From contig NZ_LLYA01000135.1 of assembly GCF_001440415.1 (NCBI RefSeq), positions 1 through 64,000 of the forward strand: a DNA stretch of 64,000 nucleotides, read 5' to 3'. Below are positions 8,770 through 16,185 of the stretch, piece by piece. Position 1 is the first letter of the stretch; each line of letters starts with the position of its first letter. The notes below the pieces were generated by a model. That model had not been told where the DNA came from, made no database searches, and saw only the letters and a program-made list of their open reading frames with translations. The DNA is from Bradyrhizobium retamae. Lineage in GTDB: Bacteria; Pseudomonadota; Alphaproteobacteria; Rhizobiales; Xanthobacteraceae. Position numbers and translations under genes: made by a program.

Positions 8770-9183
8770 TCAGTCTCCCTGTTCAGATTGTTCCCTGGCA
8801 CGTCTTCGGCAGAATTCGACCACCGCCACCGGCGGATAGTCCGGATGTCCCCACGCCTTGCAGCGCACGCCGTATTCGAGAAACAGCGTGCGCCCTTCCT
8901 CGTAGCGATACTGCGCAATCTCGATCGACGTGGCCGCAGCCTTTGCTTGCGCGCTGTCGACGCCAAACGTGTCGGGCCCGTCGAACAGGTCGCGATCGGC
9001 CCAGCCCAGCCGCTTCAGCGCGCCCGCCGGCGTCTCCGCGACGATCCGCTGCAGGATCTTGTCGTGATCCGGCGGACGGCCGCAGCGCGCATCCAGAAAG
9101 CCGATGCGGAATGCCGGGTGATGGACGATCGAGAGGAAATCCCAGAGCGTCTTTCCTCGCTCGGTAACCGGCTTGTCGCTCAT
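8770..9183 (-). CDS. Hypothetical protein
   Basis: A 137-residue protein of unknown family (MSDKPVTERGKTLWDFLSI...). The ATG at 9183 overlaps the stop of the TSCPD gene and the stop lies 3 bases before the ParB-like gene, so it belongs to the same operon. An overlapping frame (8783-9202) is rejected because it breaks this pattern. Confidence 0.65.
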   Translation of the reverse strand: MSDKPVTERGKTLWDFLSIVHHPAFRIGFLDARCGRPPDHDKILQRIVAETPAGALKRLGWADRDLFDGPDTFGVDSAQAKAAATSIEIAQYRYEEGRTLFLEYGVRCKAWGHPDYPPVAVVEFCRRRAREQSEQGD

Positions 9184-9518
9184 GCATTGCGCGGCCCCTC
9201 AATGAGAAACGCCGCAGCGCGGCCGAGCGGCGACGCCGGCGAGCCGTCCGGGTTGCGCTTCATGGCGTGGGCGATGTCGTGCGGCGGGCAGCCGTACTGC
9301 AGCAGCATCGACATCAGGATCGCGCCATCGCTGGCCAGGACATCGATCTGGGAATTGACCTGCTGGCCGTTGAGGAAGATCTCGGCGATCGGCCCGAGCC
9401 GCGCGCGATCGACGCATGCGACCTCGCGGCCCAGGCCGATCTTGTAGCGCTGGCCCTCATGCTCGATGGCGATGGTCTCCAGCGCGCGGCGGTTGGCGAT
9501 GCGATGGCGATCGGTCAT
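9180..9518 (-). CDS. TSCPD-domain protein
   Basis: A 112-residue protein whose AEIFLNGQQVNSQIDVLASD and LLQYGCPP segments match the TSCPD domain. That domain is found at the C-terminus of B12-dependent ribonucleotide reductases and as a stand-alone protein in alphaproteobacterial prophages. No reductase catalytic domain is present. Function of the free form is unknown; a role in nucleotide metabolism during replication is an inference. It is linked to its neighbours by ATGA overlaps at both ends. Confidence 0.65.
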   Translation of the reverse strand: MTDRHRIANRRALETIAIEHEGQRYKIGLGREVACVDRARLGPIAEIFLNGQQVNSQIDVLASDGAILMSMLLQYGCPPHDIAHAMKRNPDGSPASPLGRAAAFLIEGPRNA

Positions 9519-9958
9519 ATCCAGGCCTCGACAAGCGGCAGCGCAGCCCTCACATTTGCAGGAACAGGGAGAGACCGATGACGAAGCCCACCAAACCGAG
9601 AAAGCAGATCGCCGAATTGATCGTTGATCGGGTCAATCTGGCAGCGCCCGAGAAGCTCGAAGGTATTGACATCGCTCCCGTGGCTCATCCGCTTGCCAAT
9701 TGGAGCCCAGGCGTTTACTGGCCGCCGGCTGTCGCCGGCGGTGCAACTGAACGCATCCTCCAGAACGTGGTGCTCGACCTGCAACGGCAATTCGATATTT
9801 CTGACTGAGGTCACGCCGCCCTCCCCCGTAAATTCCAGCTCATCGCCCCAGTTCACCCCAGCCCGGCCGCGCCCGGAGCGCCTGAATCTGGAGGAACGGT
9901 CCCTCCGACAGCCGCTCAGAGCGCGCCAGGCTGCCGTCAAATCCGCGTGCTGCTTCAT
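9515..9958 (-). CDS. Possible hypothetical protein (conflicts with an opposite-strand gene)
   Basis: A 147-codon frame that starts in an ATGA overlap with the small membrane protein (9955) and ends in an ATGA overlap with the TSCPD gene (9518), exactly as expected for this operon. The product (MKQHADLTAAW...) has no recognisable domain. It fully overlaps a plus-strand frame at 9578-9808 that has a good ribosome-binding site. The codon boundaries of the two frames coincide, so GC by codon position does not separate them. At most one is likely to be the main product. Confidence 0.4.
   Translation of the reverse strand: MKQHADLTAAWRALSGCRRDRSSRFRRSGRGRAGVNWGDELEFTGEGGVTSVRNIELPLQVEHHVLEDAFSCTAGDSRRPVNAWAPIGKRMSHGSDVNTFELLGRCQIDPINDQFGDLLSRFGGLRHRSLPVPANVRAALPLVEAWI
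9578..9808 (+). CDS. Possible small hypothetical protein (opposite strand to the operon)
   Basis: A 76-residue frame (MTKPTKPRKQIAELIVDRVN...) whose ATG has AGGGAGAGACC directly upstream. The composition looks like a folded small protein. It lies antisense to the leftward early operon and conflicts with the frame at 9515-9958. No family recognised. Confidence 0.48.
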   Translation: MTKPTKPRKQIAELIVDRVNLAAPEKLEGIDIAPVAHPLANWSPGVYWPPAVAGGATERILQNVVLDLQRQFDISD

Positions 9959-10146
9959 GGCAGCACCAACGGCGCCAGTTGCAGCGCGAGCCCGGCCAGG
10001 ATCAGGCAGGCCATGCTGACGCGCCACACGCCGGGCTTGTCGAGCAGCCACATGGCGAGACAAAGCAGCGCGGCGAATATCAGGATAAACACCGGCACCA
10101 CGTACGGGCCGAGCGCGAGCAAGATTTGCGAAACGAAGGGCGTCAT
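9955..10146 (-). CDS. Small two-helix membrane protein
   Basis: A 63-residue protein with two hydrophobic helices (about 8-34 and 42-62) separated by a short charged turn (LDKPGVWR). It is coupled by ATGA to the genes on both sides. Size and topology resemble small phage membrane proteins such as holins, but holins normally sit in the lysis cassette, so I leave the function open. Confidence 0.6.
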   Translation of the reverse strand: MTPFVSQILLALGPYVVPVFILIFAALLCLAMWLLDKPGVWRVSMACLILAGLALQLAPLVLP

Positions 10147-10382
10147 GATGCCTCCGGCCGGTGAGACTGGGTTAGCTTCTCGTCGATCGCGCGTCGGCCG
10201 ATCGGCGGATCGCCCATCACGGCGGCCGTCAGGTCGGCATGCTGCAGCGGCGCATCGCGCCGCGGGTCATAGAGTGCGTTGTCCCGCTTGACGAAGTCGC
10301 CGTTGTGAATCCCCGGGGCTTCCGATTTGTATAGGGCGCGCTTGTAGGCGCAGTCCTTGTCTCGGTTGCGGCCGCGGCTCAT
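10143..10382 (-). CDS. Small hypothetical protein
   Basis: A 79-residue basic protein (MSRGRNRDKDCAYKRALYKS...) with no recognised domain. The start at 10382 is chosen because it overlaps the methyltransferase stop by ATGA. The longer frame to 10556 lies inside the methyltransferase gene and is rejected. Confidence 0.58.
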   Translation of the reverse strand: MSRGRNRDKDCAYKRALYKSEAPGIHNGDFVKRDNALYDPRRDAPLQHADLTAAVMGDPPIGRRAIDEKLTQSHRPEAS

Positions 10383-11470
10383 GCCATCACCATGCTTCGC
10401 TTTGCCACGGGATGCTGTGTGAACCGCTCGACGTCGTCCGGCCGCGCAAAGGACTCGCGGCAGCCGGGTGGAATCCAGAACGGCGCGCGCGGCTTCTTGC
10501 CCTTGACCCAGACCAGCCAGATGTAGGCTGTTGCCGTCGTGCCATCGGGGTCCCATCGACCCTTGCAGAGATTGACGCGCTCGGCGAAGAAAGCGATCAG
10601 CGTCGGCGGGAATTGCGAGAACACGCGCTCATAGCGGCCTTCGGTCTCCAGCCACTGCAGGCGGACGAACATCGCAACGCCGATCTGCGCCAGTTTCAGC
10701 GCATGCAGCAGGAACGCCTCGCTCTTCTCTGCGAACGGCGGGTTGGTGACGATCCAGTCGGCGTCCTCCTTCCGGGCGAGTTGCTCGCAGGCGAGGAAGT
10801 CGACCACGTGCTCTCCGTAGCCGTAGTCGTGGATGTCGCTGGCGACGACCTCGCGGAAGTATTCCGTCAGGACTTCCGCAATGTGCCCCTCGCCGCACGC
10901 CGGCTCCCAGGCGATCGCGTCCTTGACCTCGATCGATAGCGCCTCGAACAGCACCAGATCGATCAGCGCGCGCGTCGCCCAGGGCGGCGTCGGGAAATAA
11001 TCGAGGCTGTCATCCGCCTCGACCCGCGAGGCCATGATGGCGCGGCTGCCGGCAACGTCGATGGTGATCGCCTTGCCGCTCTTGATGCGATCGCGAGCGG
11101 CGGTGACATTCGCTTCAAAATCCGCTTCGGACATTGCTGCCGCCTTGCGCGACGCGGCCGACAGCTTTGGCTCGACGCCGATCTCCTTCAGCGTCGCCGG
11201 CAGTGTTGCCGCAGATTCCTTGGTGATATTCTTCGGCCGCCCCTTGCCGGCGAGCTCGCCGGACTTCTCCGCGGCCGCCAGCAGTTCGCCCAGGTGCCGC
11301 TCGGCGCGGAGCTGCAGTTCGATCGCCTCCGCCAAGAGATCTCGGTCTTGCACTTGCCGCGCGTGCAACTTGAGGTGATCGATCTGGTCGCGGATCTGCA
11401 GCGTCGCCTTGACCGTGCGGGCCTCGGCGATCGCGGCGCGGGCGCGATCGTATGCGGCGAGCAGGGTCAT
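10379..11470 (-). CDS. DNA adenine-type methyltransferase
   Basis: A 363-residue protein. Residues 1-135 form an alpha-helical, charged N-terminal region. The catalytic half contains DYFPTPPWATRALI, SAM-binding motif I EPACGEG (189-195) and catalytic motif IV NPPF (243-246), as in N6-adenine or N4-cytosine methyltransferases. No restriction endonuclease is beside it, so it is an orphan phage-type enzyme that may protect the element or mark its DNA. It is coupled by ATGA overlaps on both sides. The target sequence cannot be read from the gene. Confidence 0.82.
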   Translation of the reverse strand: MTLLAAYDRARAAIAEARTVKATLQIRDQIDHLKLHARQVQDRDLLAEAIELQLRAERHLGELLAAAEKSGELAGKGRPKNITKESAATLPATLKEIGVEPKLSAASRKAAAMSEADFEANVTAARDRIKSGKAITIDVAGSRAIMASRVEADDSLDYFPTPPWATRALIDLVLFEALSIEVKDAIAWEPACGEGHIAEVLTEYFREVVASDIHDYGYGEHVVDFLACEQLARKEDADWIVTNPPFAEKSEAFLLHALKLAQIGVAMFVRLQWLETEGRYERVFSQFPPTLIAFFAERVNLCKGRWDPDGTTATAYIWLVWVKGKKPRAPFWIPPGCRESFARPDDVERFTQHPVAKRSMVMA

Positions 11471-11847
11471 GCAGCCCTCGCATCGTCAAGCAAGCCCTGC
11501 GCGATCGCCTTGCTCGCCGGCGGCAGGAAATAACCCTGACCCCATTGTGTTTGGATCGCGATACCGTAGGGACGGAGCTTCCTACGCATCTTGCATACCC
11601 AAACATCGACGATCTTGATCTGGGCTTCGTCCTGCTTGTGCAGGTAGAGCGCGTCCATCATCGATGTCCGCATCACCAGCTTTTGCTTGAGCAACAGTCC
11701 GAAGATCACCGTCTCGTTTCTGGTAAACCCAAATTGGGGCGGCGCCTCGAAGGTAAAGCCCAATACCTCCTCGAGCGCCCGGCAGCGCGCGCGCAATTCG
11801 TCGTTCTCCGCTTCCAGTTTTGCGATCAGATCGTCTCGCAGCGTCAT
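11467..11847 (-). CDS. Coiled-coil winged-helix regulator
   Basis: A 126-residue protein. The first 30 residues are a heptad-like coiled coil (LIAKLEAENDELRARCRALE). The C-terminal part (about 42-110) looks like an OmpR/PhoB-type winged helix: LTRNE-like entry, VDVWVCKMRRKLRPYGI as recognition helix and TQWGQGYFL as the wing hairpin. There is no receiver domain. Probably a DNA-binding regulator of the element. ATGA overlaps link it to both neighbours. Confidence 0.7.
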   Translation of the reverse strand: MTLRDDLIAKLEAENDELRARCRALEEVLGFTFEAPPQFGFTRNETVIFGLLLKQKLVMRTSMMDALYLHKQDEAQIKIVDVWVCKMRRKLRPYGIAIQTQWGQGYFLPPASKAIAQGLLDDARAA

Positions 11848-12662
11848 GCCGCCGCCTCACGATCAAGCCGCTTCAGGTAGCGGTTGGCCACCTCACGCCA
11901 TGCCGGCGTCCGGTCGGTCTTGGCCTTCACCAGCGCTTTCGCCAGCCCGTCATTGCCCTCGACGCGGATCACGGCCGTCAACGCTTCTAGGTCGCAACCC
12001 TGCCGCTCCTCGCAGACGACGCGCTCAGTCGCGAGGATCTCGGCACCCGAGAGCGGCGCCCGCTTGGCCCTGACCAGGCACTGCAGCACCTTGCGGGCAA
12101 GAATGACGCCGCGGCGTTTCACCAGCGAGCGGATCAGGCCGACTGCAGCGGTGTCGCCTTCCGCGATGGCTGAGGACGGGGAAATAACACGAATGCGCAC
12201 GCCGGCGCGCTTGCAGACATTATCGACGTCCTGGGCGTCCGGGTCGCCGGAGGCCAGCAGCGCCTTGTAAATATCGAACGGCGACACCACGATGCGGTCG
12301 CTGTTGTGCCCGACGAAGGCACGCGCGCGCTCGTCGACGCCGTCGGCCTCGACAATCATGATCAGGATTTCTGGAATGCCCAGCGTCGCGGCCGTGATCG
12401 CGGTGTGCTGGCCGTCGATGACGTGCAGCGTGGCTGGCCCTGTCTGCACCACGATTGGCGGCTTGTATCGATTCCATCGAAAGCCCTCGATCGTCCGCCG
12501 GATCAGGCGGATCGAGCGCTCCGATAAGTCACGCTGATAGGTGCCGTCGACCAGCAGGCTGGTCGGCGCGATCCATTTCGGAACCGGCTTGGCGCCAAAG
12601 GTCTCCGCCGGGGTCAGGTCCGGAAACTTCATCGGCTTGATCGGACGCAACTTTGCGGTCAT
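11844..12662 (-). CDS. ParB-like N-terminal domain protein (DUF6551-like)
   Basis: A 272-residue protein. The core (about 25-120) has the ParB-fold signatures TYQRDLSERSIRLI and VIDGQHTAITAATLGI. This is a second ParB-like protein in the same operon, unrelated in its remaining sequence to the 621-residue one. Such proteins occur in phages and mobile elements, often near methyltransferases; a regulatory or nuclease-like role is possible. Coupled by ATGA to its neighbours. Confidence 0.72.
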   Translation of the reverse strand: MTAKLRPIKPMKFPDLTPAETFGAKPVPKWIAPTSLLVDGTYQRDLSERSIRLIRRTIEGFRWNRYKPPIVVQTGPATLHVIDGQHTAITAATLGIPEILIMIVEADGVDERARAFVGHNSDRIVVSPFDIYKALLASGDPDAQDVDNVCKRAGVRIRVISPSSAIAEGDTAAVGLIRSLVKRRGVILARKVLQCLVRAKRAPLSGAEILATERVVCEERQGCDLEALTAVIRVEGNDGLAKALVKAKTDRTPAWREVANRYLKRLDREAAA

Positions 12663-12835
12663 AGCGCCCTCGCCAGGTACAGCGCATGCTCACGCCGGCG
12701 CTCGATCAGCAGCGGGCAGTTTTGGCACTGCTCCCGCAGGCCCGCCCATTCCTCGACCTGCAGCCGGCCGCAGCATTCGTTCAGTTCGGCCAGCGGCATC
12801 GGCCGCAGATGGTCCGTGTCGGCGTGGCTCGTCAT
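12659..12835 (-). CDS. Small cysteine-rich protein
   Basis: A 58-residue product (MTSHADTDHLRPMPLAEL...) that starts in an ATGA overlap with the gene upstream (12832) and ends in an ATGA overlap with the ParB-like gene. It carries CC at residues 22-23 and CQNC around 37-40, a possible zinc-binding arrangement. Very short, but the overlaps at both ends make it convincing. Function unknown. Confidence 0.6.
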   Translation of the reverse strand: MTSHADTDHLRPMPLAELNECCGRLQVEEWAGLREQCQNCPLLIERRREHALYLARAL

Positions 12836-13155
12836 CGCCTCGCCTCCTTCTCGTCGTTGAGCGCGCGCCAGGCGTCGGCGCGCAGGATTGGCAGCAGCGC
12901 GCCTGCGATCATCAGCCAGGGCGAACCGGGATCACGGTCGCCGTCGCGATAAGCTTCCAGCGCGATCACCATCGCGAGCGCCGCATTGGTGCAGCGGATG
13001 CCCTCGGAGGGCCGCGCGTCGGCGGCGCGGACTTCGGCGGCGACCTCGGCGAACTGGCCGCTAACGATGTTGCCGGCGAGCGTCAGGCCGTGTCGGGTCA
13101 CGACGTGACTGGCGATGTCGATCAGCGCGCCCAGCGTTTTTGAAAGCTCCCTCAT
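12832..13155 (-). CDS. Hypothetical protein
   Basis: A 107-residue, predicted mainly helical protein with no recognised domain. It is linked by ATGA to both neighbours in the leftward operon. Confidence 0.6.
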   Translation of the reverse strand: MRELSKTLGALIDIASHVVTRHGLTLAGNIVSGQFAEVAAEVRAADARPSEGIRCTNAALAMVIALEAYRDGDRDPGSPWLMIAGALLPILRADAWRALNDEKEARR

Positions 13156-13484
13156 GAGCGCTGCGCTCCATTGCGGCGAAGCTCGGTCGATTCCATCCGC
13201 ACCAGCTCGATCAGCGCGCCCATCACCTGCTGCCAGCGGTCCAGCCGCGCTTTATCCTTCACCGACGAAGCGTTGAGCATGGCGATCGTGAGCAACCGCG
13301 TGGCGTCGAGGATTGCCTTGGCGCGCAGGTCCTCGCCGACGGCGATCAGTTCGCAGAATACCGAGCGCGCCGTGATGTAGAGCGTGTCGGCATCGTTGCG
13401 GCCGTCGAGATAGGCGGTCGCATGCGAGACCACTCTCGCGGCGACGAAATTGGCGTGCTCGACCGGGGAGAAATCAGCGTGCAC
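13152..13484 (-). CDS. Hypothetical protein with GTG start
   Basis: A 110-residue helical protein starting at a GTG (13484), read as MHADFSPVEHANF. The frame is open to an ATG at 13538, but GGAGG sits 7 bases before the GTG, and the shorter start reduces the overlap with the upstream membrane-protein gene to 11 bases. The stop overlaps the next start by ATGA. It is weakly similar in layout to the next gene (both contain GALI followed by a helical segment). Function unknown. Confidence 0.62.
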   Translation of the reverse strand: MHADFSPVEHANFVAARVVSHATAYLDGRNDADTLYITARSVFCELIAVGEDLRAKAILDATRLLTIAMLNASSVKDKARLDRWQQVMGALIELVRMESTELRRNGAQRS

Positions 13485-13761
13485 GGCGTTCCCTCCGAAA
13501 GGTGCGGGCAGCGGCGGCCCCTGAGAGGATTTTTCCATAGCCGCCGCTGCCCTGGTCCGCGCGGCTGGCAGGCCTAGCGGAATGGTTGAATGAATGAAGT
13601 TCGGCCAGCGAGCCCGCCGGCAGCGGCGCCACCTCGCCGAACGGATGCGCGAAAGGATCGGCCGGCGGAGGGCGCCTCCGGCCGATCCGTACCGCGCAGG
13701 CCAACCCGATCGCGGTGAACAGAAGCAGGATGCCGATCACGATTTTCAGCAGGGTGACCAT
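13474..13761 (-). CDS. Small membrane protein
   Basis: A 95-residue protein starting MVTLLKIVIGILLLFTAIGL, one transmembrane helix (about 3-24), then a proline-rich and basic tail. It follows the 51-residue membrane protein by 6 bases. The larger upstream frame to 13854 runs over that gene and is rejected. Function unknown. Confidence 0.52.
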   Translation of the reverse strand: MVTLLKIVIGILLLFTAIGLACAVRIGRRRPPPADPFAHPFGEVAPLPAGSLAELHSFNHSARPASRADQGSGGYGKILSGAAAARTFRRERRAR

Positions 13762-13766
13762 GGCCC

Positions 13767-13922
13767 CTACACCCCGAACCAGCGGTGCGGCGCGATGCGG
13801 CCGACCGGCGAGCGGCGCTGCTTCACTTCGAACACCACCGCCATGCCGAGACACGATGCCAGGCTCGCGGCCAACCAGGCGATGAACATTGCCAACTCGA
13901 AGTCCGAGATTTCGACCGACAT
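13767..13922 (-). CDS. Very small membrane protein
   Basis: A 51-residue product (MSVEISDFELAMFIAWLAAS...) with one transmembrane helix at about 10-31 and a basic tail. The ATG at 13922 is preceded by GAGGAGGTCTTGCCG, one of the best ribosome-binding sites in the element. It is immediately followed by another small membrane protein, so the two may act together. Confidence 0.6.
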   Translation of the reverse strand: MSVEISDFELAMFIAWLAASLASCLGMAVVFEVKQRRSPVGRIAPHRWFGV

Positions 13923-14029
13923 CGGCAAGACCTCCTCACTTTCGAGACAAGAGGGCTCACGCTCGGAAATGACCGGGCGCGTGCAGGTTTGGGACGCAAT
14001 GCAACTGGGAACTGTTTGCGTGAAGCGGA

Positions 14030-14314
14030 TCAGCGATCGGAGCTGGCGGGCCTCACGGATTCGAGTGGAACGACATCCGCGGCGTTGCCGACCGTCAAAC
14101 TGACGACGGGATGCACGCGGCCTTGGATGTGCAGAAAAATCGGAGCGCCGTCCGCGATGCGCTTGCGCTCGGCATCGGTCGTCATCCAGCCGGAAATCAT
14201 GAAGCCGTCGCGGTCGCAGATATCCAGCGTGTGGCAGATGCCGTCGGTCTCATGATTCCAATTCGGCGCCGCGCCGAGGCGGCGGGTTGCATCGATCAGC
14301 GGGATCGAGTTCAT
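14030..14314 (-). CDS. Hypothetical protein
   Basis: A 94-residue protein (MNSIPLIDATRRLGAAP...). The start at 14314 is set by GGAGG five bases upstream. No domain recognised. It is the most upstream gene of the closely spaced leftward series ending at 828, so the early promoter may lie in 14315-14460, although no clear consensus was seen there. Confidence 0.55.
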   Translation of the reverse strand: MNSIPLIDATRRLGAAPNWNHETDGICHTLDICDRDGFMISGWMTTDAERKRIADGAPIFLHIQGRVHPVVSLTVGNAADVVPLESVRPASSDR

Positions 14315-14459
14315 GCCGTCCTCCGAACGAAATCGCTTCGGGCGACGGCGGGGCACATAGCGCGGTCACGCGCCCTTCCCGATGTAGCCGTCATCGCGAT
14401 GCGATCGCCCCATATCAGTGACCCGGGCTGTTGGATGCCAAGGCCGTCGCCCGAACTGA

Positions 14460-14639
14460 TCAAGCTACGGCACGACCCGCTTGCGCGATCACGCGACCAG
14501 CCAGAAGCCTGACGAAAACAAGCCTTTCGGCTTCCGACCGCATCTCGTAAAAGGATAGCATCGCCAGCATCGCATCCCCCGATCGGAGCGCGACGCGAAT
14601 GTGTTTTTCCGCTTCCTGAGTTTCGGACTGTTCTGACAT
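14460..14639 (-). CDS. Small hypothetical protein
   Basis: A 59-residue, helical product (MSEQSETQEAEKHIRVALRS...). The ATG at 14639 has AAGGTGG upstream. It diverges from the DUF4145 gene, whose ATG at 14638 overlaps it by two bases on the opposite strand, so neither can have a conventional leader between them. Confidence 0.45.
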   Translation of the reverse strand: MSEQSETQEAEKHIRVALRSGDAMLAMLSFYEMRSEAERLVFVRLLAGRVIAQAGRAVA

Positions 14640-15264
14640 GGCCACCTTTACCCACAAGTGCCCGCATTGCCTCACGGACCACATTGCGCTGCAGATTAGG
14701 CCGGCGGCCTACTTCAGCATGCAAAAGGCTATTGTTCATCTCGACTGCCCCAAATGCGGGTTGCCAAGTTGCGCCGTTATGCAGCCGAAGAGCGGTCTTG
14801 CTCAGGATCCCAGAAATTGGGATGATAGAGACTTGACCGAACATCTCGGTGTTGAAGAGTTCTGGCCCGAAGCACCGGGTCCTGTTATCCCCGAAAACAT
14901 GCCGAGCGACGTCGAACGCATCTACCTGCAGGCGGAGCGGAATTTCCCGACGGAAGGTAACGAGGAAGCCGCCGGCACGATGTACCGCAAGGCCCTCGAC
15001 GTCGGCCTTAAGAAGATCGACGTCACCGTGACCGGCACCTTGGCTGCGCGTATCAAAAAGCTCGCAACGAATGGCAAACTCACGGCTGACATCGCCGAAT
15101 GGGCGGATCATGTGCGCGACCTGGGCAACGAGGCCGCCCACGAAGATGCGCCACCCACCCGGGAAGAGCTGACCGAGCTTCGCAGCATCTCCGAGATGGT
15201 GATGCGCTATCTGTTCTCTCTGCCGGCCATGGTGCAGGCGCGCAGACAAACGCCCGCGCCCTGA
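14638..15264 (+). CDS. DUF4145 protein with N-terminal zinc ribbon
   Basis: A 208-residue protein. The first 45 residues hold two CxxC pairs (CPHC and CPKC), a zinc ribbon. Residues of about 90-200 match DUF4145 (IYLQAERNFPTEGNEEAAGTMYRKAL; WADHVRDLGNEAAHED). DUF4145 is HEPN-like in character and often found in restriction or phage-linked contexts; its activity is not settled. The gene lies on the plus strand between leftward genes of the early region, like an accessory (moron) gene. No good ribosome-binding site precedes the ATG. Confidence 0.78.
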   Translation: MATFTHKCPHCLTDHIALQIRPAAYFSMQKAIVHLDCPKCGLPSCAVMQPKSGLAQDPRNWDDRDLTEHLGVEEFWPEAPGPVIPENMPSDVERIYLQAERNFPTEGNEEAAGTMYRKALDVGLKKIDVTVTGTLAARIKKLATNGKLTADIAEWADHVRDLGNEAAHEDAPPTREELTELRSISEMVMRYLFSLPAMVQARRQTPAP

Positions 15265-15271
15265 GAGCGCT

Positions 15272-15541
15272 TCAAGCCCGCTTCCGCGGACGAAGCTCGT
15301 CGAGCACGACCATGAGTGCTTCATAGGAAGGCTCGCGATCACCCGTGATGTAGAATTGCGCCGCCCGCTCCGAGCAGCCCGCCCGCTGCGCGATGATGAC
15401 ATCAGGCTTCTGGTCCGGCCAAAGCTCGCAGCAGACGCGGCCGAATTTCGACAATCGTTCGGTCCGAATGTCTCTTCGAACAATTGTTCGAAGCGTTCTC
15501 CTAGGCAACGGCGACCGTCTCGCTGTTGATTCGCCCACCAT
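15272..15541 (-). CDS. Small HTH DNA-binding protein
   Basis: An 89-residue basic protein starting at the ATG at 15541 (GGGGGAG upstream). The C-terminal half contains DVIIAQRAGCSERAAQFYIT and PSYEALMVVLDEL, a lambda-repressor-like helix-turn-helix. It follows the Cro-like gene in the leftward direction and is probably a further early regulator. The exact role is unknown. Confidence 0.58.
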   Translation of the reverse strand: MVGESTARRSPLPRRTLRTIVRRDIRTERLSKFGRVCCELWPDQKPDVIIAQRAGCSERAAQFYITGDREPSYEALMVVLDELRPRKRA

Positions 15542-15836
15542 GATGATGCAACTCCCCCACGCAACAACACTGTCGATCGAACGGGAAACGCGCGTGCGCA
15601 ACCTTGCGCTGCACTATGAAAATTGTGCCAGCGTGTGCCGCCATGAGACAGCAACGCGCGACGAGCAGAGCAGGCACCGTCTTTTTGCGAACACAGCTGC
15701 GACACGATTCCGATTCCCAAACGTACGGTTGTGGTCATATGCTGTGCACTCATCCGGCGGGTGTGAGTGGCGGCCACCCGCCTCAGTGCGGGGAGAGTAC
15801 AGGAATGGGAATAGTGGTTCGCTTGCCGGTGCAGCA
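15542..15836. other. Region between two leftward regulators, no supported gene
   Basis: Frames are open on both strands, including a long minus-strand frame that starts in an ATGA overlap at 15840, but none has a recognisable product. The long minus-strand frame also runs through the well-supported DUF4145 gene. If a small gene is present it is likely leftward; I cannot decide which frame. Confidence 0.35.
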
Positions 15837-16094
15837 TCATGCCCGGGCCTCATCGAAATTATTCGCCTGCCGACGCGCAGCGACCTCAGCCAAGACTTCC
15901 AGAGTGATTTCAGTTCTACCGGCATCGGCCGCCAGCTTTACGACGGCAGCCCAATGCTTGCCCGGAATGCCGCCGGGCCGTGAGCGCCAGCCGCTCACCG
16001 TGGATGCAGACTCTCCCAGCCCACCGGCAACACCCTTGGTGCCGCCGATAGCGTCAATGACCGAGCCCCATGTCCAATCCGAATCAATCGTCAT
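15837..16094 (-). CDS. Cro-like HTH regulator, probably leaderless
   Basis: An 85-residue protein (MTIDSDWTWGSVIDAIGG...). The pattern GVAGGLGESASTVSGWRSR followed by GIPGKHWAAVVKLA is typical of short phage Cro-like regulators with a helix-turn-helix. The ATG at 16115 in the same frame lies upstream of the predicted -10 (16102-16107), so it would not be transcribed. With transcription starting near 16095, the ATG at 16094 would be at or next to the 5' end, giving a leaderless message. It opposes the XRE repressor at 16186 as Cro opposes CI in lambda. Confidence 0.68.
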   Translation of the reverse strand: MTIDSDWTWGSVIDAIGGTKGVAGGLGESASTVSGWRSRPGGIPGKHWAAVVKLAADAGRTEITLEVLAEVAARRQANNFDEARA

Positions 16095-16101
16095 GCTCCA
16101 A

Positions 16102-16131
16102 GAAATAGTTCGCATTTCGCGAACCTGTCAA
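16102..16131 (-). promoter_or_regulatory. Leftward promoter with operator in the spacer
   Basis: Read leftward: -35 TTGACA (16131-16126), 18-base spacer, -10 TATTTC (16107-16102). Seventeen of the 18 spacer bases are the perfect operator GTTCGC-N5-GCGAAC (16108-16124). A repressor bound there would cover both promoter elements. Confidence 0.65.
16108..16124. promoter_or_regulatory. Phage operator, leftward promoter copy
   Basis: Perfect inverted repeat GTTCGC-ATTTC-GCGAAC, the same half-sites as the copy at 16545-16561. Confidence 0.65.
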
Positions 16132-16133
16132 GC

Positions 16134-16172
16134 GCACGCAACTTGCGAAACGACATTTCGCGGGTTGCGTGC
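16134..16172. promoter_or_regulatory. Double operator before the XRE repressor gene
   Basis: Two 17-bp sites of the same family lie symmetrically: GCACGC-AACTT-GCGAAA (16134-16150) and TTTCGC-GGGTT-GCGTGC (16156-16172), separated by five bases. Their inner half-sites form a further inverted repeat, so the whole stretch is a near-perfect palindrome. It ends 13 bases before the repressor ATG and would suit autoregulation and cooperative binding. Confidence 0.58.
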
Positions 16173-16185
16173 TCAGATATCCACT

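Noticed and set aside
14311..15840. A 509-codon open frame on the minus strand
   Set aside because: It runs through the well-supported DUF4145 gene on the other strand and through the HTH gene at 15272 in another frame, and its product resembles nothing. Only its first part, before 15541, could be real.
15604..16185. N-terminal extension of the XRE repressor
   Set aside because: The frame is open, but the extension crosses the Cro-like gene, the leftward promoter and four operators. The ATG at 16186 gives a standard HTH protein.
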